Below, one piece after another: positions 40,909 through 50,463 of a stretch of 64,000 bases of DNA (its first letter is position 1; every line of letters begins with the position of its first letter). Origin of the DNA: SZUA-37 sp964472525. Lineage in GTDB: Bacteria > Pseudomonadota > Gammaproteobacteria > UBA6429 > Thiohalophilaceae. The notes below the pieces were generated by a model. It was given only the letters and a program-made list of their open reading frames with translations, did not search any database and had not been told where the DNA came from. Location: the NCBI GenBank assembly GCA_964472525.1, contig CAYYLL010000001.1:1-64000 (forward strand), in the 5' to 3' direction. The position numbers were made by a program, and so were the translations under genes.

Positions 40909-41844
40909 TTAACCTAACAAAGCCGTTATTTTATTCGCGGTGTCTAAAGCCCGCAAGCCATCTTCGCCGGAAACAACGGGCACACTGTTAGTCTGAATCG
41001 TATTAATAAAGGATTCAATTTCGGCAAGCAGTGCATCACCCTGCTCAAAACTTTGCGTATTCGATTCAATATCGGCAACGCCTGGAAACATTTCTTTATC
41101 TTTACTTTTTTCGTACGTCGTTAGTATTTTGTTCTGAAAGTCTAAATTAATGTAAGTGTCTTCCTGAACAATACGCATTTTGCGTTCACTTTTTAAACTG
41201 GCACGACTGGCGGTCACATTGGCAACACAGCCATTTTCAAATTCAAGCCGTGCATTGGCGATATCAATGTCGTTCGATAAGGCTTTAACCCCATTGGCGG
41301 AAATGGACGTCACTTTTGAATGCACAATATCCAGAATGATATCAATATCGTGGATCATTAAATCTAGAATTACACTCACATCGGCACCGCGCGGGTTATA
41401 AGGTGCGACCCGATGTGATTCAATAAACAGCGGTGTGGTTAATATTTCATTGAGTGCAAGCATGGCCGGGTTAAATCTTTCTAAATGTCCAACCTGTAAA
41501 ATACGTTTATTGGCTTTGGCAATATCCACTAGCTGTTGGGCTTGCTCTAATGTGGAAGTAATCGGTTTTTCAACTAAAACATCGCCGCCGTTCTCTAAAA
41601 ATTCTTTGGCAACATCAAAATGTAACCGGGTGGGCACCACAATGCTCACGGCATCGACTTTTCCAAGTAGCGATTTATAATTGGTGGTGTAGTCGCATTC
41701 CAAATCTTCGGCTATCAGTTTTGCGTTATCTTCATTGTTGTCACAGACTGCGATCAGGTTGCTGTGTTTAAGCGCATGGTATTTTTGTGCGTGAAATTTA
41801 CCAAGGTAGCCGACACCAATCACAGCCGTTTTGAGAGTTTTCAT
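40909..41844 (-). CDS. gnnA: Gfo/Idh/MocA oxidoreductase, GnnA-like
   Basis: This 311-residue NAD-dependent sugar dehydrogenase has a Rossmann motif (AVIGVGYLGKFHAQKY), the EKP motif in DVLVEKPITS (Lys93) and the HDIDIILD C-terminal-domain motif. Its length and GVGYLGxFHAQKY start resemble GnnA, which oxidises UDP-GlcNAc at C3 to feed GnnB. Its neighbours lpxB and gnnB support the lipid A role. The 113 bp before gnnB contain the palindromic repeat. Confidence 0.83.
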   Translation of the reverse strand: MKTLKTAVIGVGYLGKFHAQKYHALKHSNLIAVCDNNEDNAKLIAEDLECDYTTNYKSLLGKVDAVSIVVPTRLHFDVAKEFLENGGDVLVEKPITSTLEQAQQLVDIAKANKRILQVGHLERFNPAMLALNEILTTPLFIESHRVAPYNPRGADVSVILDLMIHDIDIILDIVHSKVTSISANGVKALSNDIDIANARLEFENGCVANVTASRASLKSERKMRIVQEDTYINLDFQNKILTTYEKSKDKEMFPGVADIESNTQSFEQGDALLAEIESFINTIQTNSVPVVSGEDGLRALDTANKITALLG

Positions 41845-41942
41845 ATTGTGACGATCTTTAATGTTGGGTGATAAGATAAGACATTCATGATATTGTAACC
41901 TAATGAAAAGATAAGGGATATTACTGGAGCCATGATTAGCCC

Positions 41943-42551
41943 ATGAATAACAAAGAAAGTCGGGATTTTAACATTAATCAGCATCAAGTGGCAGGTGTGG
42001 ATGAAGTGGGGCGGGGGCCACTAGCCGGGCCAGTAGTCGCCGCAGCGGTGATTCTAGATCCCAATAATCGTATTGAAGGCTTAATGGATTCGAAGAAATT
42101 AACCGAGAAAAAGCGTGAAATTCTGGCCATAGAAATTAAGCAAAAAGCCCTGTCTTGGGCGCTGGGTCGTGCCGAAGTTGAAGAAATTGATCAGATTAAT
42201 ATCTTGCAGGCAAGTTTAGTCGCCATGTCGCGGGCGGTTGCAGGGCTATCCGTAGCACCGCAGCAGGTATTGGTGGACGGCAATAAATGCCCTAATGTGC
42301 CTTATCCGGTCGAAGCGATTGTTAAGGGTGATTCTTTGGTTGAGGCTATCAGTGCTGCTTCCATTATTGCCAAAGTGGCGCGCGACACGGAAATGGTACA
42401 GCTTGATGCCGAATATCCGGGCTATGGGTTGGCTAAGCATAAGGGTTACCCGACAGCCATGCACCGTCAAGCTTTACTTGACCTTGGAGTGACCATTATT
42501 CATCGACGCTCCTACAAACCGGTGCGTGATGCTCTGAATCTAATGGGGTAG
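41943..42551 (+). CDS. rnhB: Ribonuclease HII
   Basis: RNase HII removes ribonucleotides and RNA primers from DNA. The 202-residue protein shows the catalytic acidic residues in AGVDEVGRGPLAGPVVAAAV (Asp and Glu) and GDSLVEAISAASIIAKVARD, and ends with the typical HRRSYKPVR. It is transcribed divergently from gnnA and precedes dnaE, as in many gammaproteobacteria. Confidence 0.97.
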   Translation: MNNKESRDFNINQHQVAGVDEVGRGPLAGPVVAAAVILDPNNRIEGLMDSKKLTEKKREILAIEIKQKALSWALGRAEVEEIDQINILQASLVAMSRAVAGLSVAPQQVLVDGNKCPNVPYPVEAIVKGDSLVEAISAASIIAKVARDTEMVQLDAEYPGYGLAKHKGYPTAMHRQALLDLGVTIIHRRSYKPVRDALNLMG

Positions 42552-42612
42552 TTATTCCTCTAATTTATCCATTCTTCTGTTTCGGTTCGAGACATAATCC
42601 AGTAAGCTCAAT

Positions 42613-42645
42613 AATGCAGTAAAACAAGCATTTTGCTGTATTTTA
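42613..42645 (+). terminator. Hairpin between rnhB and dnaE
   Basis: aatgcagtaaaa pairs with ttttgctgtatt (two G-U pairs) around a 7-nt loop, followed by T-rich sequence, about 60 bp after the rnhB stop. It is a plausible weak terminator. Confidence 0.4.
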
Positions 42646-42718
42646 ATATAATAGTCAGCATTAATAATAAATGCTAACTTAATGATAACTAAGTATTTTA
42701 CCTCTAATTTATAGTGTA

Positions 42719-45700
42719 ATGTCTAAACAGTTCGTTCATTTAAATGTGCATAGCGAATATTCCCTTTCGTGTGGAATGGTGCGGATAAAACCGCTTGCAG
42801 CCATCACTGCCGAAATGGAAATGCCGGCTGTGGCCATTACCGATCAGTCTAATTTGTTTGCGATGGTCAAGTTTTACCGTGCGATGATGGCGGCCGGTGT
42901 AAAGCCCATTATTGGTGTGGATGCTTGGATAGAAGAGAGCGAACTTAATGTTGGCTATAGCAAACTTATCTTGTTATGCCGTAATCAGTTGGGCTATAAA
43001 AACCTGACCAAGCTTATTTCCTTATCGTACCAGCAAGGGCAAATTCGTAACCGACCGATTATTAAACGCGAATGGTTGCAGCAGTATGCCGAAGGCTTGA
43101 TTGTATTATCAGGTGGCAAAGACGGGGATATTGGTCAGGCAATCTTGGCAAACCGAATGGATCTGGCCGAACAATGTATCCAATATTATCAAACCTTATT
43201 TGTAGATAACTTTTATCTAGAGTTACAACGAACCAACCGAGCAGGCGAAGAAGAGTATTTACACGCGGCTATTAATTTAGCAATAAAATTTGACTTGCCG
43301 GTGGTGGCAACCAATTCAGTTCATTTTTTGAATAAGGAAGACTTTGAACCACATGAAGCACGTGTGTGTATTTCGGACGGGCGTGTGCTAGATGACCCTC
43401 GTCGGCCTAAAGATTACACCGAACAACAATACTTTCGCTCTGCGGATGAAATGATCGAATTATTTTCCGACTTACCCGAAGCGATTGAAAATACGGTTGA
43501 GATAGCCAAACGTTGTAATGTTGAATTTATTTTTGGTAAAAACTACTTACCTGATTACCCTGTGCCCGAGGGAATGACCATCGACGATTTTTTAATTGAG
43601 GAATCAAGAAAAGGGCTCGATAAACGTTTGCAAAAGATTCTGCCTGCCGGTGGTGATGTTGCCATCGAGACTGAGTACAAGGAACGTTTGCAAATTGAAC
43701 TCGATGTCATTATCAAAATGGGTTTCCCCGGTTACTTTTTAATTGTGGCCGACTTTATTCGTTGGTCAAAAGAGCAGGGTATTCCTGTTGGCCCAGGGCG
43801 GGGTTCTGGTGCGGGTTCCATTGTGGCCTACGCGCTTACCATCACCGATCTGGATCCGATCAAATATGAATTACTGTTTGAACGTTTCTTAAATCCTGAA
43901 CGGGTATCCATGCCCGATTTCGATATCGACTTTTGTATGGAAGGTCGCGATCGGGTGATTGATTATGTTGCCCAACATTATGGTCGCGACAAAGTGTCGC
44001 AAATTATTACCTATGGTTCGATGGCCGCCAAAGCGGTTATTCGTGATGTGGGGCGGGTAATGGGCCACCCCTATGGTTTTGTCGATCGCATTGCCAAACT
44101 TATTCCTTTTGAAATTGGTATCACCTTGGATAAAGCAATGGCACAGGAAGAAGCCTTGCAAGAGTTGTACGATCAGGATGAACAGGTTTCCACTTTAATC
44201 GACATGGCAAAATCGTTAGAAGGTATTTCACGCAACGCCGGTAAACATGCCGGTGGTGTGGTGATTGCTCCAACCACCTTAACCGACTTCACTCCGTTGT
44301 ATTGTGAACAAGGTAGCCAGAGTGTGGTCACGCAATTTGATAAAGATGACGTGGAAGCAATTGGTTTAGTCAAGTTCGACTTTTTAGGCTTACGTACCTT
44401 AACCATTATCAATTGGGCGGTACTTGCCACCAATGCTTATAACAAAGTACATCATTTAGAACCGATCGAAATAGAATCCATTCCATTAGATTGTAAAAAA
44501 ACATTTGAATTATTAAAGGCTGCTGAAACCACCGCTGTATTCCAGTTGGAATCACGCGGCATGAAAGATTTAATCAAACGTTTACAGCCAGATAACTTTG
44601 AAGACATTATTGCACTGGTGGCTTTGTTCCGTCCCGGCCCATTACAGTCGGGCATGGTGGATGATTTTATTAATCGTAAACACGGTCGCGCTAAAGTGGT
44701 TTACCCGCACCCGGATCTGGAACCCATCCTGAGTCCAACTTACGGCGTTATTCTTTATCAGGAACAGGTAATGCAAATTGCACAAGTGCTTGCCGGTTAC
44801 AGTTTGGGTGGTGCCGATTTATTACGTCGCGCAATGGGTAAGAAAAAAGCCGAAGAAATGGAAAAGCAACGCGTCACCTTTACCGAAGGTGCTGTTGCAA
44901 GAGGCGTTGAAGAAAAAACCGCAACCTATATTTTTGACTTAATGGAAAAATTTGCCGGTTATGGTTTTAATAAATCGCACTCAGCCGCTTATGCGTTAGT
45001 GTCTTATCAAACAGCATGGTTAAAAACGCATTATCCTGCCGCCTTTATGGCGGCGGTACTCTCTGCCGATATGGATAACACCGATAAAGTGGTAACACTT
45101 ATTGATGAATGTTTAACAATGAACCTAACGGTTAACCCACCGAATGTAAATGAATGCAAGTTTTCATTTTCGGCTTCGGATGAAACAACTATTATTTACG
45201 GTTTAGGTGCTATTAAAGGTGTGGGTGAAGCCGCGATAGACGATGTAATCGAAGCAAGGCAGGAAAAAGGTGAATATAAAAACCTGTTTGATTTTTGTCA
45301 ACGTATCGATGGTAAAAAAGTCAATAGACGAACACTGGATGCATTAATTATGGCCGGTGCGCTAGATGTATTCAAACAAAATAGAGCGACCTTACTTGCT
45401 AGCTTACCCAAAGCACTTAAAATTGCAGTGCAACATAGTTCAAACATTGCGGCAGGGCAAAACGATATGTTTGGCGTGAGTCAAGTTGTTGCCTCAGACA
45501 ATAATCAGGAAGAAACTCAATACGAAATACAAAAAGACTGGGGCGATCATCAGCGTCTTGCCTGTGAAAAACAAACCCTTGGTTTATATTTAACCGGCCA
45601 TCCGATTGAGCAATATCTACCTGAATTGGCAGAAATTGTTACCGATAAAATAATAAACTTAAGGCCTGCTAAAAAAACCGTAATTGCTGCCGGTTTAATT

Positions 45701-46183
45701 ATTGGTCTGCGAGTCATTAATACCCGCCGTGGTAAAATGGCCATCCTTACCATTGATGATCGTAGCGCACGTATTGAAGTCGTTATGTTTAGCGAAGGCT
45801 TTGAAAAATTTAACCACCTACTTTCTAAAGATAAAGTAGTGATTATTGAAGGTGAAGTCAGTGTAGATGATTACAGTGGCGGAATTCGAATGAGTTGCAA
45901 TAATTTATACAGTATTGACCAGGCAAGAGAACATTTTGCTAAACATATTTGTATCAATTTGGAAAAAACACAACTCAAAAATGGTTATATTAATGATTTG
46001 AAAAATATCTTACAACCGTTCCAGCAAGGGGGGTGTGAAATAGTGATCAGTTATCAGCAACCAGAAGCAACTGCAAAACTAAGTTTGGGCGAACAGTGGC
46101 GAGTACATCCTACCGATGAATTATTAAATAGATTAAAAGATTTAAATGGTGATGAGAAGGTTAAGGTTGTTTACGATTTGTAA
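42719..46183 (+). CDS. dnaE: DNA polymerase III alpha subunit
   Basis: DnaE is the replicative polymerase. The 1154-residue type 1 protein has the N-terminal PHP domain (FVHLNVHSEYSLSCGMVRIK), the C-family polymerase core with GPGRGSGAGSIVAYAL and the catalytic Asp pair in MPDFDIDFCMEGRDRVIDY, the HhH region with GKHAGGVVIAP and FNKSHSAAYALVSYQTAWLK, and a C-terminal OB fold. The length is close to E. coli DnaE (1160). Confidence 0.98.
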   Translation: MSKQFVHLNVHSEYSLSCGMVRIKPLAAITAEMEMPAVAITDQSNLFAMVKFYRAMMAAGVKPIIGVDAWIEESELNVGYSKLILLCRNQLGYKNLTKLISLSYQQGQIRNRPIIKREWLQQYAEGLIVLSGGKDGDIGQAILANRMDLAEQCIQYYQTLFVDNFYLELQRTNRAGEEEYLHAAINLAIKFDLPVVATNSVHFLNKEDFEPHEARVCISDGRVLDDPRRPKDYTEQQYFRSADEMIELFSDLPEAIENTVEIAKRCNVEFIFGKNYLPDYPVPEGMTIDDFLIEESRKGLDKRLQKILPAGGDVAIETEYKERLQIELDVIIKMGFPGYFLIVADFIRWSKEQGIPVGPGRGSGAGSIVAYALTITDLDPIKYELLFERFLNPERVSMPDFDIDFCMEGRDRVIDYVAQHYGRDKVSQIITYGSMAAKAVIRDVGRVMGHPYGFVDRIAKLIPFEIGITLDKAMAQEEALQELYDQDEQVSTLIDMAKSLEGISRNAGKHAGGVVIAPTTLTDFTPLYCEQGSQSVVTQFDKDDVEAIGLVKFDFLGLRTLTIINWAVLATNAYNKVHHLEPIEIESIPLDCKKTFELLKAAETTAVFQLESRGMKDLIKRLQPDNFEDIIALVALFRPGPLQSGMVDDFINRKHGRAKVVYPHPDLEPILSPTYGVILYQEQVMQIAQVLAGYSLGGADLLRRAMGKKKAEEMEKQRVTFTEGAVARGVEEKTATYIFDLMEKFAGYGFNKSHSAAYALVSYQTAWLKTHYPAAFMAAVLSADMDNTDKVVTLIDECLTMNLTVNPPNVNECKFSFSASDETTIIYGLGAIKGVGEAAIDDVIEARQEKGEYKNLFDFCQRIDGKKVNRRTLDALIMAGALDVFKQNRATLLASLPKALKIAVQHSSNIAAGQNDMFGVSQVVASDNNQEETQYEIQKDWGDHQRLACEKQTLGLYLTGHPIEQYLPELAEIVTDKIINLRPAKKTVIAAGLIIGLRVINTRRGKMAILTIDDRSARIEVVMFSEGFEKFNHLLSKDKVVIIEGEVSVDDYSGGIRMSCNNLYSIDQAREHFAKHICINLEKTQLKNGYINDLKNILQPFQQGGCEIVISYQQPEATAKLSLGEQWRVHPTDELLNRLKDLNGDEKVKVVYDL

Positions 46184-46427
46184 TTAAGAATAGAAATAAA
46201 TCAGAAACCATTTTTATGTTGGCTACTCAGCATAAGTAATTTTTTAATGAAGTCTAATATAGGTTAGTATGGAACAATTATGAAACATTAGATTGTTCTG
46301 TCTTAGTCAAATTATCACAAGTGACAGTTTGTACAATATTTGGTACTGTTATGAGGCAAAGTATAAAGATTTAGGTCGATTCTGTCCAAATCACTGTTAT
46401 ATTTAAAAATCAAGAAAGGGAAATACA

Positions 46428-46766
46428 ATGAAGGTAGCATATATTTTTTCAACGCAAGGTCATTCTGTATCTTATAAATTAGGGCAAATGATATTGCCGC
46501 AATTGGAAGCCGATGCACATGGAGTCGAAGTAGTAGGAATGTTTTTCTTCGAAGATAATAATTATGTCTTAGTAAGCGGTGATCCAATCGGAGAGCGTTT
46601 AGCAAAAGTAGCGAAAGAAAAAGGTATGCTCTTAATGGGCTGCGATAAATGTTGCTATGAACGCCAAATAGATGAAAAGTTAGTAGAGGGGGCTGTCATT
46701 GGTTGTTTCCCCAATCTGTATGAGGCTCTATCAGGCAATATGCCCGATCAAATCATTACATTATAA
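46428..46766 (+). CDS. DsrE-family protein, SaoD-like
   Basis: This 112-residue DsrE-fold protein reads MKVAYIFSTQGHSVSYKLGQ, then GDPIGERLAKVAKEKGMLLM, GCDKCCYERQ and GCFPNLYEALSGNMPDQIIT L. The pattern matches the DsrE-related SaoD family, thought to take part in sulfur handling; conserved Cys pairs could carry persulfide. A good gaaagggaaatac ribosome binding site precedes it. It stands alone between dnaE and the GCS2-like pair. The 46184-46427 gap holds no other gene. A fragment resembling the array's attC sites follows, suggesting arrival as a cassette. Confidence 0.75.
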   Translation: MKVAYIFSTQGHSVSYKLGQMILPQLEADAHGVEVVGMFFFEDNNYVLVSGDPIGERLAKVAKEKGMLLMGCDKCCYERQIDEKLVEGAVIGCFPNLYEALSGNMPDQIITL

Positions 46767-46777
46767 AAAATATAATA

Positions 46778-46826
46778 AGGCGTTTAAACCGTTGCGTAAA
46801 AGGCGCGCAACAATTAAGCAGCATGT
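46778..46826 (+). repeat. attC: attC-like remnant outside the main array
   Basis: tataataaggcgtttaaacc followed by gttgcgtaaaaggcgcgcaac and agcatgttaat reproduces the left half of attC sites 1 and 8 (actataaggcgtttaaaccg plus a gcgc hairpin), then a poor right core (GTTAATA). It begins 12 bp after the DsrE-like stop, the position a cassette attC would have. Confidence 0.55.
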
Positions 46827-46864
46827 TAATAGAAGATGGCTAGTTATTGCGAACAATAGTAAAG

Positions 46865-47869
46865 TTATAATGGATACCGTTCCATTAAATAACACAAACA
46901 ATCTTGTCGAATTATTTTTTTATTTAAAGTCAGCATTGCTGGCATCACTGGTTTTTTAGTTCGAATTTCATTATTACTATAATCAAATAATTCCTCACCA
47001 ATATTAATGCCGTCATTATTCCATACATTAAGATGAATGGTTTGTTCTCCGTGGAGTTTACCTAGCCGTGTGCCCGTTTCAATTTCTTTAAAGTTCATAT
47101 GGTCGATATTTTCATCTAAACAAATATGGCAATGTTTACCATTAAAACTAAAACTGGCTTGTTCCGGTATTTTTACAGTGGCGATGGTGTGGAATAAGTC
47201 AATATCCTGTTTTGCTATCGGGTGTTGTGGTAGTTCGGACAAATGCAGTGCGGCATCGATATATTCAAAGGCATGATCAATGGATGTACTTTGCCCGACC
47301 TGACCACATTCTACGGTAACCGAAGGGCAAATGTCTGCAAAGGCTTGTGACTGCACGCCAATCGGTCGGGTAAAATAAACGATGGTGCGGCTAAACAAGC
47401 GGGCAAGGTGGAAAAAAGTATTTTCACATTTGTTGATGCAAGCGTAATGCGGGTTTAAGCCGGTGTTATTATGGATGTCGATACTGACAAATACATGGCG
47501 TTTACGCATGCCATCTTTTATTTGTTGCATCATTATGGTTTCATTGCTGCTGGCTTGTTCGGTTCCGGGCCAAGTGCGGTTGTAATCAGGTTGGTGTTCC
47601 AGTCGGCGTAGTTCTTTTTTTGCCGCTTCTATGTTACCAATAAAAAAACTAAGACTGCGCGGCAGGCTTTGGTCTTTATATTTTAGTAATAGTTTTTGTA
47701 TTGCCTGTAAGCCGGTTGTTTCATTGCCGTGTAATAAGGTGGATACAAAAACGGGTTCTTTCGCTCGACCTTCTAAATGGAAAAGTGTCGGACCATTTAA
47801 AATAGTATGTAGATGTTTAGCATCCATTTGGCAAAAATTTTCAGGTAGTTCGGTTTGTGTGGTTAGCAT
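46865..47869 (-). CDS. Succinylglutamate desuccinylase/aspartoacylase-type M14 hydrolase
   Basis: Start at 47869 gives 334 residues and puts the ATG one base after the upstream gene's stop. The zinc site typical of AstE/AspA-like M14 deacylases is visible: LLHGNETTGL (His and Glu), then SIDIHNNTGLNPHYACI (His) and a TVECGQVGQ catalytic-Glu region. These enzymes hydrolyse N-acyl amino acids. Tight coupling to the GCS2-type ligase suggests they act on the same gamma-glutamyl or acylated amino acid compound; the substrate is unknown. Confidence 0.82.
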   Translation of the reverse strand: MLTTQTELPENFCQMDAKHLHTILNGPTLFHLEGRAKEPVFVSTLLHGNETTGLQAIQKLLLKYKDQSLPRSLSFFIGNIEAAKKELRRLEHQPDYNRTWPGTEQASSNETIMMQQIKDGMRKRHVFVSIDIHNNTGLNPHYACINKCENTFFHLARLFSRTIVYFTRPIGVQSQAFADICPSVTVECGQVGQSTSIDHAFEYIDAALHLSELPQHPIAKQDIDLFHTIATVKIPEQASFSFNGKHCHICLDENIDHMNFKEIETGTRLGKLHGEQTIHLNVWNNDGINIGEELFDYSNNEIRTKKPVMPAMLTLNKKIIRQDCLCYLMERYPL

Positions 47870-47870
47870 T

Positions 47871-49310
47871 TTAGAGTGGCCATGTATGTACGGGTTCAGC
47901 CGTATTTTGTCGTTGGGCATAGGCAGCGCTAAGCTGTTGCATTGTGCAGGCATGTTTTTTTAGATAGTGCCGTTGCCAGTTAGCGCCGTGTTGTTCATTG
48001 TTGACACGTTGGCGGATTATATCAAGGTAATAGTGAATATCTTCGGTGGCAATGTCCATTTGTTGTAAACCCTGTTCTGCATTGGGGAGTAGTTGTGTTG
48101 TTAATAAATGCTTTATCTTTCCCGAGTAACCATCTAACCATTTGATATTTGCTTGTAGGCTTGATTTTGCTGCATTATAAAAATTATCTTTTGCGGTGCT
48201 AAAGGGAATTTCGTGTTCAGGTGGTGACGCTAATTGTGTTAAATAATTCGCTAAGCCATAATAAAAAGCGGCATTGGCAATATTATCCACAATGGTTGGG
48301 CCTGCCGGAATCACCCGATGCTCGATTCGTACATGAGGCTGGTGGGTGACTTCGTCAAATCCAATTAACGGACGGTTCCATCGCCAGATAGTCCCATTGT
48401 GTAAACGTAAATATTTAAGTTGGTGGATTGCTTCTTTATAACTTGTTGGTAGTAAAACAGGGTAGTGTTCGATGTTTTCCTGAAAAACTGACATCAGTGA
48501 TTGTTTGGCATAGTCGGAACCAAAGCTTACCCGCTTAGTAGGGCCAAAGGCCGCATCGTTAAAACCACCCACCTCAACGGCTTGTTCAAATAAGGGAATG
48601 CGTGTTTCATCCCAAAGATCTTTGCCAAATAAAAAAGGTGAGTTGGCCGAAATGGCAACGGTGGCCGCCGATGCCAGCATGCTGGCATTATAGGCACGTA
48701 CGGATTGTTTAATGGGAACTTGCCAGTGTAATTGAAAGGAAGTGGTGGCTGATTCCAGCATCACATCATGGTGTTGAGTTTTTAAATGTTCACGGCCAAC
48801 AATATCCAGTTGTAATGGTTTACCTTTACGTTGTGCCAGTACTTGCTTGTTGAGTGCATAGTACCTTTTCATGTTAGACATATTTTTAAGTACGAGTTGT
48901 GAGTCGGTTACACTGGGTAAGATACCAATCATAATAAGTGATGCATCAAAGCTTGCTGCAACGTCGGTACAATGCTGCCAGCTTTTTTCAAGTGAGGTGT
49001 GGAGACGTGATAAGGCATGGCCGTGTAAGTCTTCGGGTTTACCGTTTAATTCAATATTAAAGCGTGACAGTTCAGGTGACATTAAATGGCTATTTAACTT
49101 TTTTAAGAAGCTGTCATTTAACGGGGTGGGGTTGGCGTTTTTATCTACGATCCAGACTTCGAGTTCAAAGCCTACTTTTGTGCCTTGAGAAGACAGTTGT
49201 CCATTTGCAAACCAGTCTGCTAATAACTGATTTTCCTGTTGCAGATGTTGCTGAAAGTTTGCAAAATCCTCTGCTGAAAAATGCACAGCATCTATTTCTT
49301 CACCCATCAC
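47871..49310 (-). CDS. Glutamate-cysteine ligase family 2 (GCS2/YbdK-type) protein
   Basis: This 479-residue protein of the ATP-dependent carboxylate-amine ligase family has GFELEVWIVDKNANP (Glu-Glu ATP/Mg site), FNIELNGKPEDLHGHALSRL, SFQLHWQVP and HVRIEHRVIPAGPTIVDN. Such proteins make gamma-glutamyl or related amide bonds; some have weak glutamate-cysteine ligase activity. It is translationally coupled with the following deacylase. It may be longer at the C-terminus than the YbdK core (about 370 residues), with an extra helical tail. Confidence 0.82.
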   Translation of the reverse strand: MMGEEIDAVHFSAEDFANFQQHLQQENQLLADWFANGQLSSQGTKVGFELEVWIVDKNANPTPLNDSFLKKLNSHLMSPELSRFNIELNGKPEDLHGHALSRLHTSLEKSWQHCTDVAASFDASLIMIGILPSVTDSQLVLKNMSNMKRYYALNKQVLAQRKGKPLQLDIVGREHLKTQHHDVMLESATTSFQLHWQVPIKQSVRAYNASMLASAATVAISANSPFLFGKDLWDETRIPLFEQAVEVGGFNDAAFGPTKRVSFGSDYAKQSLMSVFQENIEHYPVLLPTSYKEAIHQLKYLRLHNGTIWRWNRPLIGFDEVTHQPHVRIEHRVIPAGPTIVDNIANAAFYYGLANYLTQLASPPEHEIPFSTAKDNFYNAAKSSLQANIKWLDGYSGKIKHLLTTQLLPNAEQGLQQMDIATEDIHYYLDIIRQRVNNEQHGANWQRHYLKKHACTMQQLSAAYAQRQNTAEPVHTWPL

Positions 49311-49497
49311 GGTCGTTTCGTGGCTTCTTTGCTTTAAGTCTAGCTGTCTTTTGTTATTTTTCTATTCCTGATTTGGGGGATGTTGGGTATTGTTATCGGC
49401 GTAAAAAAGCGTTATTTTGTTTGATATTCGACCCAAATAGCAAAAGTACTATATAATAGTAACTATTCTAGGATAATTTAAAAAGTAATTAAAAATC

Positions 49498-50463
49498 ATG
49501 AACTTAAACTTTCTCGACTTTGAACAACCGATTGCTGAACTTGAAGCTAAAATTGAAGAGCTTCGCTATGTTGGCTCTGATAATGAAATTAATATTGCCG
49601 AAGAAATTACCCGTCTTCAGGGTAAAAGCCGTGAATTAACCGAGTCTATTTTTACGAATTTAAAAGCGGCGCAAATTTCACAATTATCGCGCCATCCGCA
49701 ACGGCCTTATCTTTTAGATTATATTGAACGCATTTTTACCGATTTTGAAGAACTACATGGTGACCGCGCTTTTAAAGACGATTATGCTATTGTGGGCGGC
49801 ATTGCTCGACTTGAAAACACGCCAGTGATGATTATTGGCCAACAAAAAGGCCGTGATACAAAAGAAAAAGTAAAGCGCAATTTTGGTATGCCACGTCCTG
49901 AAGGCTATCGAAAAGCATTACGTTTAATGAAAATGGCCGAGCAGTTTAAATTACCGGTGTTAACCTTTATTGATACGCCCGGCGCCTATCCCGGGATTGG
50001 TGCAGAAGAACGCAATCAGAGTGAAGCAATTGCACGCAACTTGTTAGAAATGTCAGAACTCAAGACCCCCATCATTAGTACGGTGATTGGTGAAGGCGGT
50101 TCGGGTGGTGCGCTCGCCATTGGTGTTGCCGACAGAACCTTAATGTTGCAATACAGTACCTACTCGGTGATTTCCCCTGAAGGCTGTGCCACTATTTTAT
50201 GGAAAAGTGCAGACAAAGCCAGTGAAGCCGCTGAAGCCATGGGTTTAACAGCCGAACGTCTTAAAGAACTTGATTTAATCGATGGCATTGTTGAAGAACC
50301 ACTAGGTGGTGCGCATCGTGATCACGATACGGTTGCACAATCGCTTAAACATGCTTTAGTTGAACAACTCGCTTATTTAAAAACAATTCCTTTGGACAAG
50401 CTGTTAGAAGATCGTTATCAACATTTAATGGCGATTGGTAATTTTGAAGAAAAAAGTGCTTAA
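49498..50463 (+). CDS. accA: Acetyl-CoA carboxylase carboxyltransferase subunit alpha
   Basis: AccA, with AccD, transfers carboxyl from biotin-BCCP to acetyl-CoA to start fatty acid synthesis. The 321-residue protein has the N-terminal coiled segment (FLDFEQPIAELEAKIEEL), RPYLLDYIERIF, FIDTPGAYPGIGAEERNQSE and GEGGSGGALAIGVADR. Length is identical to the typical 315-320. Its stop overlaps the tilS start (TAATG). Confidence 0.97.
   Translation: MNLNFLDFEQPIAELEAKIEELRYVGSDNEINIAEEITRLQGKSRELTESIFTNLKAAQISQLSRHPQRPYLLDYIERIFTDFEELHGDRAFKDDYAIVGGIARLENTPVMIIGQQKGRDTKEKVKRNFGMPRPEGYRKALRLMKMAEQFKLPVLTFIDTPGAYPGIGAEERNQSEAIARNLLEMSELKTPIISTVIGEGGSGGALAIGVADRTLMLQYSTYSVISPEGCATILWKSADKASEAAEAMGLTAERLKELDLIDGIVEEPLGGAHRDHDTVAQSLKHALVEQLAYLKTIPLDKLLEDRYQHLMAIGNFEEKSA

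Noticed and set aside
42246..42470. Opposite-strand open frames inside rnhB, dnaE, pyrG, glnD and other core genes.
   Set aside because: They are shadows of well-supported genes and lack ribosome binding sites and family resemblance.
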